From Rhodocyclaceae bacterium (lineage in GTDB: Bacteria; Pseudomonadota; Gammaproteobacteria; Burkholderiales; Ga0077523): a DNA stretch of 64,000 bases. The stretch spans positions 269,915-333,914 of the forward strand of contig JADCHQ010000006.1 in NCBI GenBank assembly GCA_020248405.1, written 5' to 3'. Under the pieces are notes generated by a model that was given only the letters and a program-made list of their open reading frames with translations, ran no database searches and had not been told where the DNA came from. Position numbers and translations under genes: made by a program. This document shows positions 1-9,110 of this stretch, one piece after another; positions within the stretch are counted from its first letter, which is position 1, and each line of letters starts with the position of its first letter.

Positions 1-1
1 C

Positions 2-991
2 AACGCGGTGTACGAGGGCGAATACCTGCTGGGCACCTCCATCGCCCGCCCGCTGATTGCCAAGCACCTGGTGGAGATCGCCCGCAAGACGGGGGCCGAC
101 GCCATCTCCCACGGCGCCACGGGCAAGGGGAACGACCAGGTGCGCTTCGAACTGGGCGCCTACGCGCTCATGCCCAACGTGCGCATCATCGCGCCCTGGC
201 GCGAATGGGACCTGCTGTCGCGCGACAAGCTGCTCGCCTACGCCGACAAGCACGGCATCCCGGTGGACTTTAAGAAGCGCAAGGGCGGCGCGCCCTACTC
301 CATGGACGCCAACCTGCTGCACATCAGCTACGAGGGCGGCATTCTCGAAGACCCGGACTTCGCTCCGGAGGAATCCATGTGGCGCCTGACGGTGTCGCCC
401 GAGAAGGCACCCAACCGCCCCCAGGTGATCGAGCTTGCCTTCGAGAAGGGCGACATCGTGGCCATCGACGGCAAGCGCATGACGCCCGCCAAGGTGCTCG
501 CGGCTCTCAACGCCCTGGGCGGGCGGCACGGCATCGGGCGCCTGGACATGGTCGAGAACCGCTACGTGGGCATGAAGTCGCGCGGCTGTTACGAAACGCC
601 CGGCGGCAGCATCATCCTCAAGGCGCACCGCGCCATGGAATCCATCACCCTGGACCGCGAGGTGCTGGCGCTCAAGGACGACCTCATGCCCCGCTACGCC
701 CGCATGGTCTACAACGGCTACTGGTTCAGCCCCGAGCGCGAACTGCTGCAAGGCCTGATGGACGCCTCCCAGGCCACGGTGAACGGCACCGTGCGCCTCA
801 AGCTCTACAAGGGCACCATGATGTGCGTGGGCCGCGCCTCCAGGGATTCGCTGTTCGACCCGCGCATCGCCACTTTCGACGACGACAGGGGCGCCTACAA
901 TCAGGCTGACGCCGCCGGCTTCATCAAGCTCAACGCCCTGCGCATGCGCATCGCCGCCAACCGCCGCCGCAAACCCAGGAGCCGCCCGTGA
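2..991 (+). CDS. argG: Argininosuccinate synthase, 3' part (gene starts before the window)
   Basis: Joins citrulline and aspartate with ATP to form argininosuccinate, the penultimate step of arginine synthesis in the cytoplasm. The frame is open at the left edge, so the N-terminal ATP-loop region is missing and about 329 C-terminal residues are seen. The GTSIARP segment, the [15 protein letters not shown] stretch and the YSMDANL and YNGYWF segments are characteristic of the roughly 400-residue form of the enzyme. The stop overlaps the GTG start of the next gene (GTGA), so translational coupling is likely. Confidence 0.96.
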   Translation, partial: NAVYEGEYLLGTSIARPLIAKHLVEIARKTGADAISHGATGKGNDQVRFELGAYALMPNVRIIAPWREWDLLSRDKLLAYADKHGIPVDFKKRKGGAPYSMDANLLHISYEGGILEDPDFAPEESMWRLTVSPEKAPNRPQVIELAFEKGDIVAIDGKRMTPAKVLAALNALGGRHGIGRLDMVENRYVGMKSRGCYETPGGSIILKAHRAMESITLDREVLALKDDLMPRYARMVYNGYWFSPERELLQGLMDASQATVNGTVRLKLYKGTMMCVGRASRDSLFDPRIATFDDDRGAYNQADAAGFIKLNALRMRIAANRRRKPRSRP

Positions 992-1299
992 GCCAGTTCG
1001 ACAATGTCGCCGTGGTGAAGAAGGCCAACGTCTATTTCGACGGCAAGTGTGTTTCGCACACGGTGCTGCTAGCGGACGGCACACGCAAGAGCGTGGGCGT
1101 GATTCTGCCCTCCAGCCTAACCTTCAGCACCGGCGCGCCGGAGATCATGGAAATCGTCTCCGGCCGCTGCCGGGTGCGACTCAAGGGCGATACCCAGTGG
1201 CGCGACTACGGCCCCGGCGAGCGCTTCAGCGTGGCCGGCAATTCCGCCTTCGACATCGAGACCGACGGCACGCTCGATTACGTGTGCCACTTCGGTTGA
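988..1299 (+). CDS. ppnP: Pyrimidine/purine nucleoside phosphorylase PpnP (DUF1255)
   Basis: A small single-domain cupin of 103 residues, the normal family length. PpnP proteins phosphorolyse several nucleosides to free base and ribose-1-phosphate. The N-terminal [14 protein letters not shown] segment, the [20 protein letters not shown] core and the C-terminal ending YVCHFG are typical of the family. The GTG start overlaps the argG stop by four bases, so it is probably co-transcribed with argG. Identification is by recall of family sequence; function follows from the family. Confidence 0.9.
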   Translation: MSQFDNVAVVKKANVYFDGKCVSHTVLLADGTRKSVGVILPSSLTFSTGAPEIMEIVSGRCRVRLKGDTQWRDYGPGERFSVAGNSAFDIETDGTLDYVCHFG

Positions 1300-1309
1300 A
1301 GGCGCGCCC

Positions 1310-1888
1310 GTGACCACCATCGCCGTGGTGCGCAAGGACGGCATCGCCGCCATCGCCGCCGACACCCTCACCAAGTGGGGCTCGGCAAAGGAATCGGCCG
1401 CCTACGTGCGAAACCACGGCAAGATCTTCCCGCTGGCCGGCGGCTTCATCGCGGTGACCGGCGACGCCACCTTCAAGCACATCGTCGAGGATTACTTCGG
1501 CACCCTGCAGCCCGCCCCGCGGCTGGATACGCCCGCCACCATTTTCCGGGTCTGGAACAAGCTCCACGCGGAGTTCAAGGAGCGCTACTTCATCCAGGTG
1601 GAGGAGGACAAGGAAGATGCGGTGGAGAGCACGCGCCTCGATGTGCTGATCGCCAACCCGCACGGCATCTTCGGGGTCTCGGGGCACCGCACGGTGCAGG
1701 AGTTCACCCGCTTCTACGCGTACGGCAGCGGCTCGGACTATGCCCTCGGGGCCATGTATTCCGTCTACGACCGCCCGGACATGGACGCGCAAGCCGTGGC
1801 GCGCCATGCAATCGCCGCCGCGGCGGAATTCGACGACGGCACCGGCGGACCCATCCACTCGTTCAGCGTTCCCCTGCTGGACCCCTGA
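1310..1888 (+). CDS. Betaproteobacterial proteasome homologue (BPH), Ntn-hydrolase
   Basis: This 192-residue protein begins M-T-T-I-A-V-V, so removal of the start Met would expose a threonine nucleophile as in proteasome beta subunits and HslV. The segment AAIAADTLTKWGS, the GDATFKHIVEDYF region and the C-terminal acidic-glycine segment fit the self-assembling BPH subfamily known from betaproteobacteria such as Thiobacillus. It differs from HslV in length and no HslU-type ATPase is adjacent. The GTG start lies 10 bp after ppnP. Physiological substrates of BPH are not established, so only a threonine peptidase role is inferred. Confidence 0.82.
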   Translation: MTTIAVVRKDGIAAIAADTLTKWGSAKESAAYVRNHGKIFPLAGGFIAVTGDATFKHIVEDYFGTLQPAPRLDTPATIFRVWNKLHAEFKERYFIQVEEDKEDAVESTRLDVLIANPHGIFGVSGHRTVQEFTRFYAYGSGSDYALGAMYSVYDRPDMDAQAVARHAIAAAAEFDDGTGGPIHSFSVPLLDP

Positions 1889-1917
1889 ATCCGCATGGCT
1901 CGCAGGAGGATTGAACC

Positions 1918-2403
1918 TTGCCATCCTTCGATATCGTCTCGGAAATTGACCAGGTCGAGGTGCGAAACGCACTGGACCAGACCAACAAGGAAGTGGGCAC
2001 ACGCTTCGACTTCAAGGGCTCGGATGCCCGCTTGGAACTCGCCGACAAGGTGCTCACGGTGTTCGCCGACGACGAGTTCAAGCTCGGTCAGGTCAGGGAC
2101 GTGCTCACTGCCAAGCTCGCCAAGCGCGGCGTGGACGTGCGCTGCCTCGACCTGGGCAAGCCCGAGAAGGTGAGCGGCAACAAGCTCAAGCAGGCCGTGA
2201 CGGTCAAGACCGGCGTGGAAGCGGCTCTCGCGAAGAAGATTCAGCAGTTGCTCAAGGATTCGAAGCTCAAGGTGCAGGCCTCCATCCAGGGGGACACAGT
2301 GCGGGTGTCCGGCGCCAAGAAAGACACGCTCCAGGACGCCATCGCCCTGGTGCGCAAGTCGGTCACGGATTTCCCGTTGCAGTTCCAGAACTTCCGCGAC
2401 TGA
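1918..2403 (+). CDS. yajQ: YajQ family nucleotide-binding protein
   Basis: YajQ proteins have two RRM-like domains and some bind cyclic di-GMP to control transcription factors. The 161-residue protein opens [21 protein letters not shown] and ends [11 protein letters not shown], both near-invariant in the family, and carries the [10 protein letters not shown] segment. The start is a TTG at 1918, preceded by an AGGAGG-like ribosome binding site (gcaggagga), which supports the non-ATG start. Together with argG, ppnP and BPH it forms one closely spaced plus-strand group. Confidence 0.94.
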   Translation: MPSFDIVSEIDQVEVRNALDQTNKEVGTRFDFKGSDARLELADKVLTVFADDEFKLGQVRDVLTAKLAKRGVDVRCLDLGKPEKVSGNKLKQAVTVKTGVEAALAKKIQQLLKDSKLKVQASIQGDTVRVSGAKKDTLQDAIALVRKSVTDFPLQFQNFRD

Positions 2404-2451
2404 GGCCGGCGGCGGCGCGGCTCGCCGCGGCCCTTGTCAGCCCGGGCCCGG

Positions 2452-3180
2452 TCAAATGAGCAGCCTGGCCGCCCAGGGGATCACCAGCGCGCCCAGCACC
2501 CCATGCAGCCCCATGGCGAGGCTCGCGTAGGTGCCTGCCTCAGCGTTGACGCTGAAGGCGCGCGAGGTGCCGATGCCGTGGGCCGCCACCCCCAGGGCGA
2601 AGCCGCGCTGCCACCAGGCGCGCGCGCCCACTGCGTCGAGCACGAAACGGCCCAGCGCCGCGCCCAGGATGCCGGTGGTTACCGCATAAACCGCGGTAAG
2701 CGTGGGCGAGGCGCCGATGCGCTCGGCCACGCCCATGGCGATGGGCGCGGTCACGGACTTGCCGTACAGGCCGCCCACCAGCAGCGGCTCGGCCCCCAGC
2801 GCGGTGGCGATGCCCACGGCCGTGAGCATGGACACCACACCGCCGCCCAGCAGCGCGGCCAGCATGGGCAGCACGCGGCCGCGCAGGCCTACCAGGCCCT
2901 TGTGGATCGGAACCGCCAGGGACACGGTGGCCGTGCCCAGCAGGAAGTGCACGAACTGCGCGCCCTCGAAGTACCTGGCATAGGGCATGTCCAGCACCGT
3001 GATCGCAGCGGCCGCGAGCAGCGTGGCGATGGCCACTGGGTTGGCCAGCGGATGCCGCCCGGAACGTTCGTACAGCCAGCTGCCGGCCTGCCAGGCCAAC
3101 AGCGTGAGAATCAGCGCCGCCAGCGGGCTGCCCGACAGGTAAACCCAGATCTCCGCGATGCGAGGCAGTTCACGGCTCAT
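2452..3180 (-). CDS. lrgB: LrgB/CidB-family membrane protein
   Basis: A polytopic inner-membrane protein of 242 residues, the usual LrgB length. LrgB works with the holin-like LrgA and is variously linked to murein hydrolase control, overflow metabolite transport and glycolate or pyruvate movement. The GRHPLANPVAIATLL, PLVGGLYGKSVTAPIAMG-like and AHGIGTSRAF segments are family hallmarks. The reading frame extends upstream, but the ATG at 3180 begins a normal N-terminus (MSRELPRIAEIWVYL) and overlaps the lrgA end by 11 bases, supporting co-translation. Confidence 0.92.
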   Translation of the reverse strand: MSRELPRIAEIWVYLSGSPLAALILTLLAWQAGSWLYERSGRHPLANPVAIATLLAAAAITVLDMPYARYFEGAQFVHFLLGTATVSLAVPIHKGLVGLRGRVLPMLAALLGGGVVSMLTAVGIATALGAEPLLVGGLYGKSVTAPIAMGVAERIGASPTLTAVYAVTTGILGAALGRFVLDAVGARAWWQRGFALGVAAHGIGTSRAFSVNAEAGTYASLAMGLHGVLGALVIPWAARLLI

Positions 3181-3523
3181 GGCGGTCGGCAGCGGGCGCC
3201 AGCAGGCGCAGCAACAGGGCGCTCGCGCCCACCGTGGCCAGCACGCTGGCCACCAGCGCCACACCCATGGCGAAGGCGTGTTCGCGCAATTGCGGCATGA
3301 ACATCACCACACCCACGGCCGCCGGCACGAACAGCAGGCCCAGGTGGCGACTGAAGGCCGCCGACACCATCTCCAGGTCCTGCTGCACCTCGCGGCGCAG
3401 GGACAACCAGCCGAGCAGCAGCAGCAATCCCAGCACCGGACCAGGAACGAAGGGAAGCAGGAACTTCGACAACACCTCCCCCAGCCCCTGGAACAACAGC
3501 AACCGGGTGAACCCGCCGATCAC
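3170..3523 (-). CDS. lrgA: LrgA/CidA-family holin-like protein
   Basis: A 117-residue membrane protein with about four hydrophobic segments, matching the small holin-like partner of LrgB. The LLPFVPGPVLGLLLLLGWL stretch and LGLLFVPAAVGVV segment are the conserved LrgA core. The GTG start at 3523 overlaps the stop of the preceding amidotransferase gene (GTGA), so the three genes form a translationally coupled minus-strand operon. The longer open frame upstream of the GTG is the antisense-frame extension over the amidotransferase gene and is not used. Confidence 0.9.
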   Translation of the reverse strand: MIGGFTRLLLFQGLGEVLSKFLLPFVPGPVLGLLLLLGWLSLRREVQQDLEMVSAAFSRHLGLLFVPAAVGVVMFMPQLREHAFAMGVALVASVLATVGASALLLRLLAPAADRHEP

Positions 3524-4224
3524 CGTTTCAGGCCCTCCAACCAGCGGTCGTAGAGCCCCTCGGCCACACGCTGCAGCGCTTCGAGCTTGGCGGGCATCTC
3601 GGCGCGAATCCGCGCGGTCTGCTGCACCCCTGGACCAGGGCTGGCGGCAATCTCGGCCTCGCCGTCGTTGCACCAGGTCTCGATCAGCGCGCGGGTCATC
3701 TCCACGTGGCACTGCATCCCCAGGTGCGGCCCCAGTGCGAAGCCCTGGTTGGCGCAATGGGCGCTGGACATGATGCGCGTGGCCCCGCGCGGCAACGAAA
3801 AGGTCTCGCCATGCCAGTGGAACGAGTCGAAATGCGCAAGCGAACCGAACCAGTGCCGCGCCACCGCGTTGTCCTCCACCGACACCCGGCCCCAGCCGAT
3901 CTCCTTGGTGGGGTTGCGCGTCACCACCCCGCCCAGGGCCTTGGAGATGAGCTGGCCGCCGAGGCAATGCCCAAGCAGCGGCAACTGCTGATGAGCAGCC
4001 TCGCGGATGAGCGACAGCAGCGGCGCAATCCAGGGCAGGTCGTCGTTGACGCTCATGGGTCCGCCCATCAACACGAGCCCGGCAAAATCCTGCAGCGTTT
4101 GCGGAACAGCCTCACCAGCATCCAGCGCCACCAGTTTCCACGCAACGTTTCGTGCGGCAAGATACTCGGCGAAATGTCCTGGGCCTTCCGTGGGGGAGTG
4201 ACGAAAAATGGCAACCGGTTTCAT
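3520..4224 (-). CDS. Class I glutamine amidotransferase-like protein
   Basis: A free-standing GATase1 domain of 234 residues that probably hydrolyses glutamine or acts on a gamma-glutamyl compound. The nucleophile elbow reads LLGHCLGGQL, with the catalytic Cys, and the partner His and Glu lie in the MQCHVEM segment. An LVLMGGPMSV strand-turn is typical of the GMP-synthase-like YfeJ branch. The ATG at 4224 (MKPVAIFRHSP) is the natural N-terminus although the frame stays open further upstream. It is the first gene of the lrgAB operon. Its start overlaps the divergently read protease gene. Confidence 0.85.
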   Translation of the reverse strand: MKPVAIFRHSPTEGPGHFAEYLAARNVAWKLVALDAGEAVPQTLQDFAGLVLMGGPMSVNDDLPWIAPLLSLIREAAHQQLPLLGHCLGGQLISKALGGVVTRNPTKEIGWGRVSVEDNAVARHWFGSLAHFDSFHWHGETFSLPRGATRIMSSAHCANQGFALGPHLGMQCHVEMTRALIETWCNDGEAEIAASPGPGVQQTARIRAEMPAKLEALQRVAEGLYDRWLEGLKR

Positions 4225-4891
4225 GACTCGATCTTTGTCGTTTCTGAGGTCCCTCAATGGTATGGCGGCCGCTGGCCTGTGGCTATGCGCGGCCGGGGCC
4301 GGTGCCACGGACGTCAGCGTGGTGGGATTGTTCCCGGGCAAGGCCATCGTGGTGGTGGACGGCGGGAAGCCCAAGACCCTTGCGGTGGGCGAAACCGGTC
4401 CGGCCGGGGTCAGGCTAATCAGCGCCACCAATGATCAGGCGGTGATCGAGGTGGACGGCAAACGCCGCAGCCTGGGTCTGGGCCAGAAGGCCATTGCAAC
4501 CCAGTTCGCCTCGGGAGAGCGGCCGCGGATCACGCTGTCCGCCGACGGCAGCGGCCACTACATGACCACCGGCAGCATCAATGGCGCCCCGGTGAGGTTC
4601 CTCGTGGACACGGGCGCCACCATGATTTCCATCGGAGCCTCCGACGCCCGCCGCCTGGGCATCGACTACCAGAAGGGCCGCCAGGGTTACAGCGAAACCG
4701 CCAACGGCGTGATCTCCGTGTGGAAGGTCAAGCTCGAGTCGGTGAAAGTGGGAAGCATCGCCATGAGCAACGTGGACGGCGTGGTGCACGACTCCACCGA
4801 CATGCCCTTCGTGCTGTTGGGCATGAGCTTCCTAGGCCGCCTCGACTTGCGCCACGAGGGCACCACCCTCACCATGACCCAGCGCTACTGA
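4208..4891 (+). CDS. Retropepsin-like aspartic protease (clan AA, periplasmic)
   Basis: A 227-residue protein with an N-terminal signal sequence (hydrophobic AAAGLWLCAAGAGA) followed by a single retropepsin-like domain. The catalytic motif is FLVDTGATMISI in the middle and a second hydrophobic-Gly motif (VLLGMSFLGRLDL) lies near the C-terminus, as in the TIGR02281 family of bacterial aspartic proteases. It would need to dimerise to build an active site. The start at 4208 is chosen because GGGGGAG lies about nine bases upstream; ATGs at 4223 and 4262 are alternatives. Confidence 0.85.
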   Translation: MATGFMTRSLSFLRSLNGMAAAGLWLCAAGAGATDVSVVGLFPGKAIVVVDGGKPKTLAVGETGPAGVRLISATNDQAVIEVDGKRRSLGLGQKAIATQFASGERPRITLSADGSGHYMTTGSINGAPVRFLVDTGATMISIGASDARRLGIDYQKGRQGYSETANGVISVWKVKLESVKVGSIAMSNVDGVVHDSTDMPFVLLGMSFLGRLDLRHEGTTLTMTQRY

Positions 4892-4925
4892 CCGCGCCGG
4901 ACGCCTTCCGGGCCGTGCCCCTTGC

Positions 4926-5729
4926 TCAGGCGGCCCCACCGCTGCCACGGATCAGCGCGTAGGCGCTGTGGTTGTGGATGGACTCGAAGTTCTCGCTCTC
5001 CACTACGAAACTCACCACGCGCGGGTCGGCCTGCAAGCGGCCTGCCACGTCGCGCACCATGTCCTCCACGAACTTTGGGTTGTCGTACGCACGCTCCGTG
5101 ACGAATTTCTCGTCGGGTCGCTTGAGCAAGCCATAGAGTTCGCAGGACGCCTCTTCCTCGGCCACGCGGACCAGTTCCTCGATCCAGATGAATCCGCGGG
5201 TGCGCACCGTGAGGGTCACGTGGGAGCGCTGGTTGTGGGCCCCGTACTCGGAGATCTTCTTGGAGCAGGGGCACAGGCTGGTGACGGGCACCACCACGGT
5301 CATGCTCTGCACGTACTCCCTGGCGGTGAGTTCGCCCGTGATGGTCACTTCGTAATCCATGAGGCTGCGCACGCCCGACACCGGCGCCGCCTTGTCGATG
5401 AAGTACGGAAAAATCATCTCGATGTGCCCGGCCTCGGCCTCGAGGCGCGCCACCATGTGACGCAACATGTCCTCGAAGGACTCCACCGAAATCTCGCCTT
5501 CGTGGCTGTTGAGGATTTCTACGAAGCGCGACATGTGCGTGCCCTTGAAATTGTGGGGCAGGTGCACGTACATGTTGAAACTTGCCACGGTGTGCTGCAC
5601 CCCGCCGCTGCGGTCTCGCACTTGCACCGGATGACGGATGGACTTGATTCCCACCCGGTCAATGGCTAGCTGCCGCGTATCCGCCGTGCTCTGCACATCG
5701 GGGATCACGAAGGTGTCCGGCGAATTCAT
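4926..5729 (-). CDS. folE2: GTP cyclohydrolase I, FolE2 type
   Basis: Catalyses GTP to 7,8-dihydroneopterin triphosphate, the first step of folate and queuosine precursor synthesis. The 267-residue length and the [20 protein letters not shown] segment, holding the catalytic Cys and metal-binding residues, identify the zinc-independent FolE2 type. No folE is visible nearby. A TATAAT box lies 30 bases upstream of the ATG, and an AGGAAAG ribosome site sits inside a small dyad next to the start. No zinc-repressor (Zur) box was recognised although FolE2 genes are often Zur-controlled. Confidence 0.95.
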   Translation of the reverse strand: MNSPDTFVIPDVQSTADTRQLAIDRVGIKSIRHPVQVRDRSGGVQHTVASFNMYVHLPHNFKGTHMSRFVEILNSHEGEISVESFEDMLRHMVARLEAEAGHIEMIFPYFIDKAAPVSGVRSLMDYEVTITGELTAREYVQSMTVVVPVTSLCPCSKKISEYGAHNQRSHVTLTVRTRGFIWIEELVRVAEEEASCELYGLLKRPDEKFVTERAYDNPKFVEDMVRDVAGRLQADPRVVSFVVESENFESIHNHSAYALIRGSGGAA

Positions 5730-5764
5730 GAGGTCTTTCCTCGGATGAACGAGCCCAGATTATA
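5730..5764 (-). promoter_or_regulatory. folE2 promoter -10 box and SD-sequestering dyad
   Basis: Read on the minus strand, TATAAT occupies 5764-5759 and GAGGAAAGACCTC occupies 5742-5730, immediately before the ATG. GAGG and CCTC can pair across AAAGA, which would place the ribosome binding site in a small hairpin. No convincing -35 was found at the usual spacing. A four-base stem is weak, so the regulatory role is only a suggestion. Confidence 0.4.
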
Positions 5765-5787
5765 GCCGCGCCCCTCCCGCGCACGCC

Positions 5788-7638
5788 TCAGCGGTGCAGC
5801 CGCGCCTCGATGGACTTGCGGATGCCGGCGGCGTCCAGCCCGCACAGTGATAGCAGCAAGGCAGGATCGCCGTGCTCCACGAAGGCGTCTGGCAACCCGA
5901 GGCGCAGCACCGGTGTTGCGAGCTTTTCGCGCGCCAGCGCTTCGAGCACCGCGCTGCCGGCGCCGCCTTCAAGCGCGTTTTCTTCCACGGTGACCAGCAG
6001 ATCGTGGCCAGCGGCCAGCTCGGCCACCAGCGCCTCGTCCAGCGGCTTCACGAAGCGCATGTCGGCCACCGTGGCATCCAGCGCCTGGGCAACTTCCAGC
6101 GACGGCGCCACCATGGATCCGAAGGCAAGGATCGCAACCCGCCCGCCGCCCTGGCGCCGCACCACCGCCTTGCCCAGCAGCAGCGCGCGCATGTCCTTTT
6201 GCAGGGGCGTGCCCGGGCCGCCGCCGCGCGGGTAGCGCACTGCCGCCGGAACGTCCAGGCTGAAGGCCGTGAAGAGCATCTGGCGGCACTCGTCTTCGTC
6301 CGAGGGCGCCATCACCACCATGTGGGGGAGGCAGCGCAGGTATGACAGGTCGAAGGCGCCGTGGTGCGTGGGCCCGTCGGCGCCGACGATGCCGCCGCGG
6401 TCGAGCGCGAACACCACCGGCAGGCACTGGATGCACACGTCGTGAATGAGCTGGTCGTAGCCGCGCTGCAGGAAGGTGGAGTAAATGGCCACCACCGGCT
6501 TGAGCCCTTCGCAGGCCACGCCAGCCGCGAAGGTCACCGCGTGCTGCTCCGCGATGCCCACGTCGAAATAGCGCGCCGGGTATTCCTTTGAAAACCGCAC
6601 CAAGCCCGAGCCCTCGCGCATGGCCGGCGTGATGGCCACGAGCCGCTCGTCCAGAGCCGCCATGTCGCACAGCCAGTCGCCGAAGATCTGCGTGTAAGTG
6701 GGCTTCCCGCCGCTCTTGGGCTGGATGCCCACCTGCGGATCGAACTTGCCAACGCCGTGGTATAGGATCGGGTCTTCCTCGGCCACGTCCATGCCCTTGC
6801 CCTTGCGCGTGACCACGTGCAGGAATTGCGGTCCCTTCAGGCTACGGATATTGGTGAGCGTGGTGACCAGCGTATCCAGGTCGTGGCCGTCGATGGGCCC
6901 GATGTAGTTGAAACCGAATTCCTCGAACAGGGTGCCGCCGGTGACCATGCCGCGCATGTGCTTCTCGGCGCGCCGCGCCAACTCCTCCAGCGGCGGCACC
7001 ACCCCGAGCACCTTGCCGCTGGCGCGCCGCGCCGAGGTGTACAGCCGCCCCGACAGCAGCCGGGCCAGGTAGCTGTTGAGCGCGCCCACATTCTCCGAAA
7101 TGGACATGTCGTTGTCGTTGAGGATCACGATCAGGTCCGCGTCCATGGCCCCGGCGTTATTGAGCGCCTCGAAGGCCATGCCGCCGGTCATGGCGCCATC
7201 GCCGATCACAGCAATGGCACGGCGCGCATCGCCCCTTAGCTTGGCCGCCACGGCCATGCCCAGCGCCCCACTGATGGAGGTGCTGGAATGGGCTGTGCCG
7301 AAGGCGTCATAGGGGCTCTCGTCGCGCCGCGGGAAGCCCGCCAACCCGCCGTACTGGCGCAGCGTGCCCATGCGGTCTCGCCGCCCGGTGAGAATCTTGT
7401 GGGGGTAGGTCTGGTGGCCCACGTCCCATACGATGCGGTCCTCGGGGGTGTTGAACACCGCGTGAAGCGCCACGGTGAGTTCCACGGTGCCCAGGTTCGA
7501 GGACAGATGACCGCCCGTGGCGGACACCGACTCGATGAGGAATTCACGCAGCTCGCGGGCGAGCTGGTGCAGCCGCTTGCGATCAAGGGCTCGCAGTTGC
7601 GCCGGGTCTTCGATGGTATCGAGCAGTTCGTAGGGCAT
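5788..7638 (-). CDS. dxs: 1-Deoxy-D-xylulose-5-phosphate synthase
   Basis: Condenses pyruvate and glyceraldehyde-3-phosphate with thiamine diphosphate, the first step of the non-mevalonate isoprenoid pathway. It is full length at 616 residues. The N-terminus carries the [14 protein letters not shown] segment and the cofactor motif [18 protein letters not shown]; the transketolase-like middle has [15 protein letters not shown]; the C-terminal transketolase domain is complete. Its ATG shares one base with the ispA stop (TGATG), so it is translated with ispA in the xseB-ispA-dxs operon, a common proteobacterial order. Confidence 0.97.
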   Translation of the reverse strand: MPYELLDTIEDPAQLRALDRKRLHQLARELREFLIESVSATGGHLSSNLGTVELTVALHAVFNTPEDRIVWDVGHQTYPHKILTGRRDRMGTLRQYGGLAGFPRRDESPYDAFGTAHSSTSISGALGMAVAAKLRGDARRAIAVIGDGAMTGGMAFEALNNAGAMDADLIVILNDNDMSISENVGALNSYLARLLSGRLYTSARRASGKVLGVVPPLEELARRAEKHMRGMVTGGTLFEEFGFNYIGPIDGHDLDTLVTTLTNIRSLKGPQFLHVVTRKGKGMDVAEEDPILYHGVGKFDPQVGIQPKSGGKPTYTQIFGDWLCDMAALDERLVAITPAMREGSGLVRFSKEYPARYFDVGIAEQHAVTFAAGVACEGLKPVVAIYSTFLQRGYDQLIHDVCIQCLPVVFALDRGGIVGADGPTHHGAFDLSYLRCLPHMVVMAPSDEDECRQMLFTAFSLDVPAAVRYPRGGGPGTPLQKDMRALLLGKAVVRRQGGGRVAILAFGSMVAPSLEVAQALDATVADMRFVKPLDEALVAELAAGHDLLVTVEENALEGGAGSAVLEALAREKLATPVLRLGLPDAFVEHGDPALLLSLCGLDAAGIRKSIEARLHR

Positions 7639-8528
7639 CAGAATTCGCGGTTCACGATGTAGCGTCCCAGGGTCGCCAGCCGACCCCCGGTATCCCCCAG
7701 CGGAGCAAGCGCTCCCAGGGCTTCGTCGAGCATGCCGGCGGCCAGGCGGCGCGCACCCTCCACCCCGAGAACGCTCACGTAGGTGGGCTTGCTGTCATCG
7801 GCATCCTTGCCGGCAGTCTTGCCGAGGGTGGCGGTGCTTGCGGTGGCATCGAGCACATCATCCACCACCTGGAATGCCAGACCCGCGAATGCGGCGAAAC
7901 GATCGAGCCCGCGCAGGGCCTCGGGCGCCAACGGTGCGCCGCAGCGCGCCCCCATGAGGACCGCCGCGCGGATCAGCGCCCCGGTCTTGTGCGAATGCAT
8001 GAACTCCAGCTCGGTCAGATCGAGAATGCGCCCCTGGGCAGCCAGATCCACGGCTTGCCCGCCTGCCATGCCCCGCGAACCTGCCGCCACCGCCAGATGC
8101 TCCACCAGATCGACCCGCACGCCGGCATCCAGGCGGGCCTGCACCAATACCTGGAAGGCCAGGCTTTGCAGCGCATCACCCACCAATAGCGCCGTGGGCT
8201 CGTCATAGCGCACGTGCACGGTGGGTTTTCCCCGCCGCAAGGTGTCGTCGTCCATGCAGGGCAAGTCATCGTGCACCAGCGAGTAGACATGAATCAACTC
8301 CACTGCCGCGGCCGGTGCGTCCACCTGCCCGGCCGCGGCGCCAGCGGCCTCGCCCGCGGCGTAGGCCAGCAACGGACGCATGCGCTTACCCCCCCCCAGC
8401 ACCGCGTAGCGCATGGCTTCGTGCAGAAGGGCTGGCTGCGCCGCCGTGGGCGTCAGCAGGCCGTCCAGCACCACCTCGATGCGCGCCTGGCACTGCTGCA
8501 TCCAGGCGGCAAGTTCAGCCGGCACCAT
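7638..8528 (-). CDS. ispA: Farnesyl diphosphate synthase
   Basis: Chain-elongating prenyl transferase that makes farnesyl diphosphate for quinone and cell-wall lipid carriers. Of the two aspartate-rich motifs, the first reads [11 protein letters not shown] and the second [10 protein letters not shown]. The [13 protein letters not shown] segment near residue 50 is the substrate diphosphate site. The ATG at 8528 ([12 protein letters not shown]) gives 296 residues, the usual length. The open frame upstream is antisense-frame extension across xseB. Four bases separate it from xseB. Confidence 0.95.
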   Translation of the reverse strand: MVPAELAAWMQQCQARIEVVLDGLLTPTAAQPALLHEAMRYAVLGGGKRMRPLLAYAAGEAAGAAAGQVDAPAAAVELIHVYSLVHDDLPCMDDDTLRRGKPTVHVRYDEPTALLVGDALQSLAFQVLVQARLDAGVRVDLVEHLAVAAGSRGMAGGQAVDLAAQGRILDLTELEFMHSHKTGALIRAAVLMGARCGAPLAPEALRGLDRFAAFAGLAFQVVDDVLDATASTATLGKTAGKDADDSKPTYVSVLGVEGARRLAAGMLDEALGALAPLGDTGGRLATLGRYIVNREF

Positions 8529-8532
8529 CGAT

Positions 8533-8772
8533 TCAGGAACCGCCGTCTGGGTCGAGGTCGCGCAGCACCCCGTCCTCCAGCACCTTGACCTGCTGCTCGG
8601 CGTCCGAAAGAACGCCCTGGCAGTGACGCAACAGGTCTGCGCCGCGGCGGTAGGCGGTGATAGAGGCTTCCAGAGGAAGCTGACCCGTTTCAAGAGAGGC
8701 GACAAGGTTTTCGAGTTCCGCCAGGGCGGCTTCGAAGCTTAACGGGGAAAACGGCTCAGCGGCCTCGGCCAT
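8533..8772 (-). CDS. xseB: Exodeoxyribonuclease VII small subunit
   Basis: A 79-residue helical protein that packs against XseA to form exonuclease VII, which degrades single-stranded DNA. The SFEAALAELENLVASLETGQLPLE segment and the Y-R-R-G-A-D-L helix are the family signature. It is the first gene of the xseB-ispA-dxs operon. The large subunit xseA is not in this window. Confidence 0.93.
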   Translation of the reverse strand: MAEAAEPFSPLSFEAALAELENLVASLETGQLPLEASITAYRRGADLLRHCQGVLSDAEQQVKVLEDGVLRDLDPDGGS

Positions 8773-8910
8773 GGGTGCTGTCGGAATTGAGGAAGGTGTG
8801 AGGATGCCGGGTGCGGCCCGAGCCCCGAAGGCTACCGGACAGGGGCGCGCAGGGTCAACGCAGGCCAGACACGCCGGTGGGCCAGGGGATTGCCAGCCCC
8901 GGCCTGCTCA

Positions 8911-8957
8911 CGGTCACTACCCGGTCAATACCCCTTGCCGGGGGGTAGAGGCAAGGG
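8911..8957. promoter_or_regulatory. Direct repeats plus dyad upstream of the Rieske oxygenase gene
   Basis: The 338-bp gap between xseB and the Rieske gene holds two tandem 11-mers, CGGTCACTACC (8911-8921) and CGGTCAATACC (8922-8932), one helical turn apart. A perfect 8-bp dyad overlaps the end of the second copy: CCCTTGCC at 8932-8939 and GGCAAGGG at 8950-8957, separated by ten bases. The layout is what a transcription factor operator would look like. No regulator gene is adjacent, and the sites could serve either divergent gene. Confidence 0.45.
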
Positions 8958-9110
8958 TACATTCCGCCCCCCCGAGGCGGGGCGAGAAGGTGCTTGAGGC
9001 AGATCCAGACCGGGGCCGTTGTCCACCCCCGCAGGTGCCTGCTATTAGCCCGTCGAGCGCCCGCTCTTTCTGTGTCGACCACTCGTGAAACCGGAGGACC
9101 CACAGGGATC

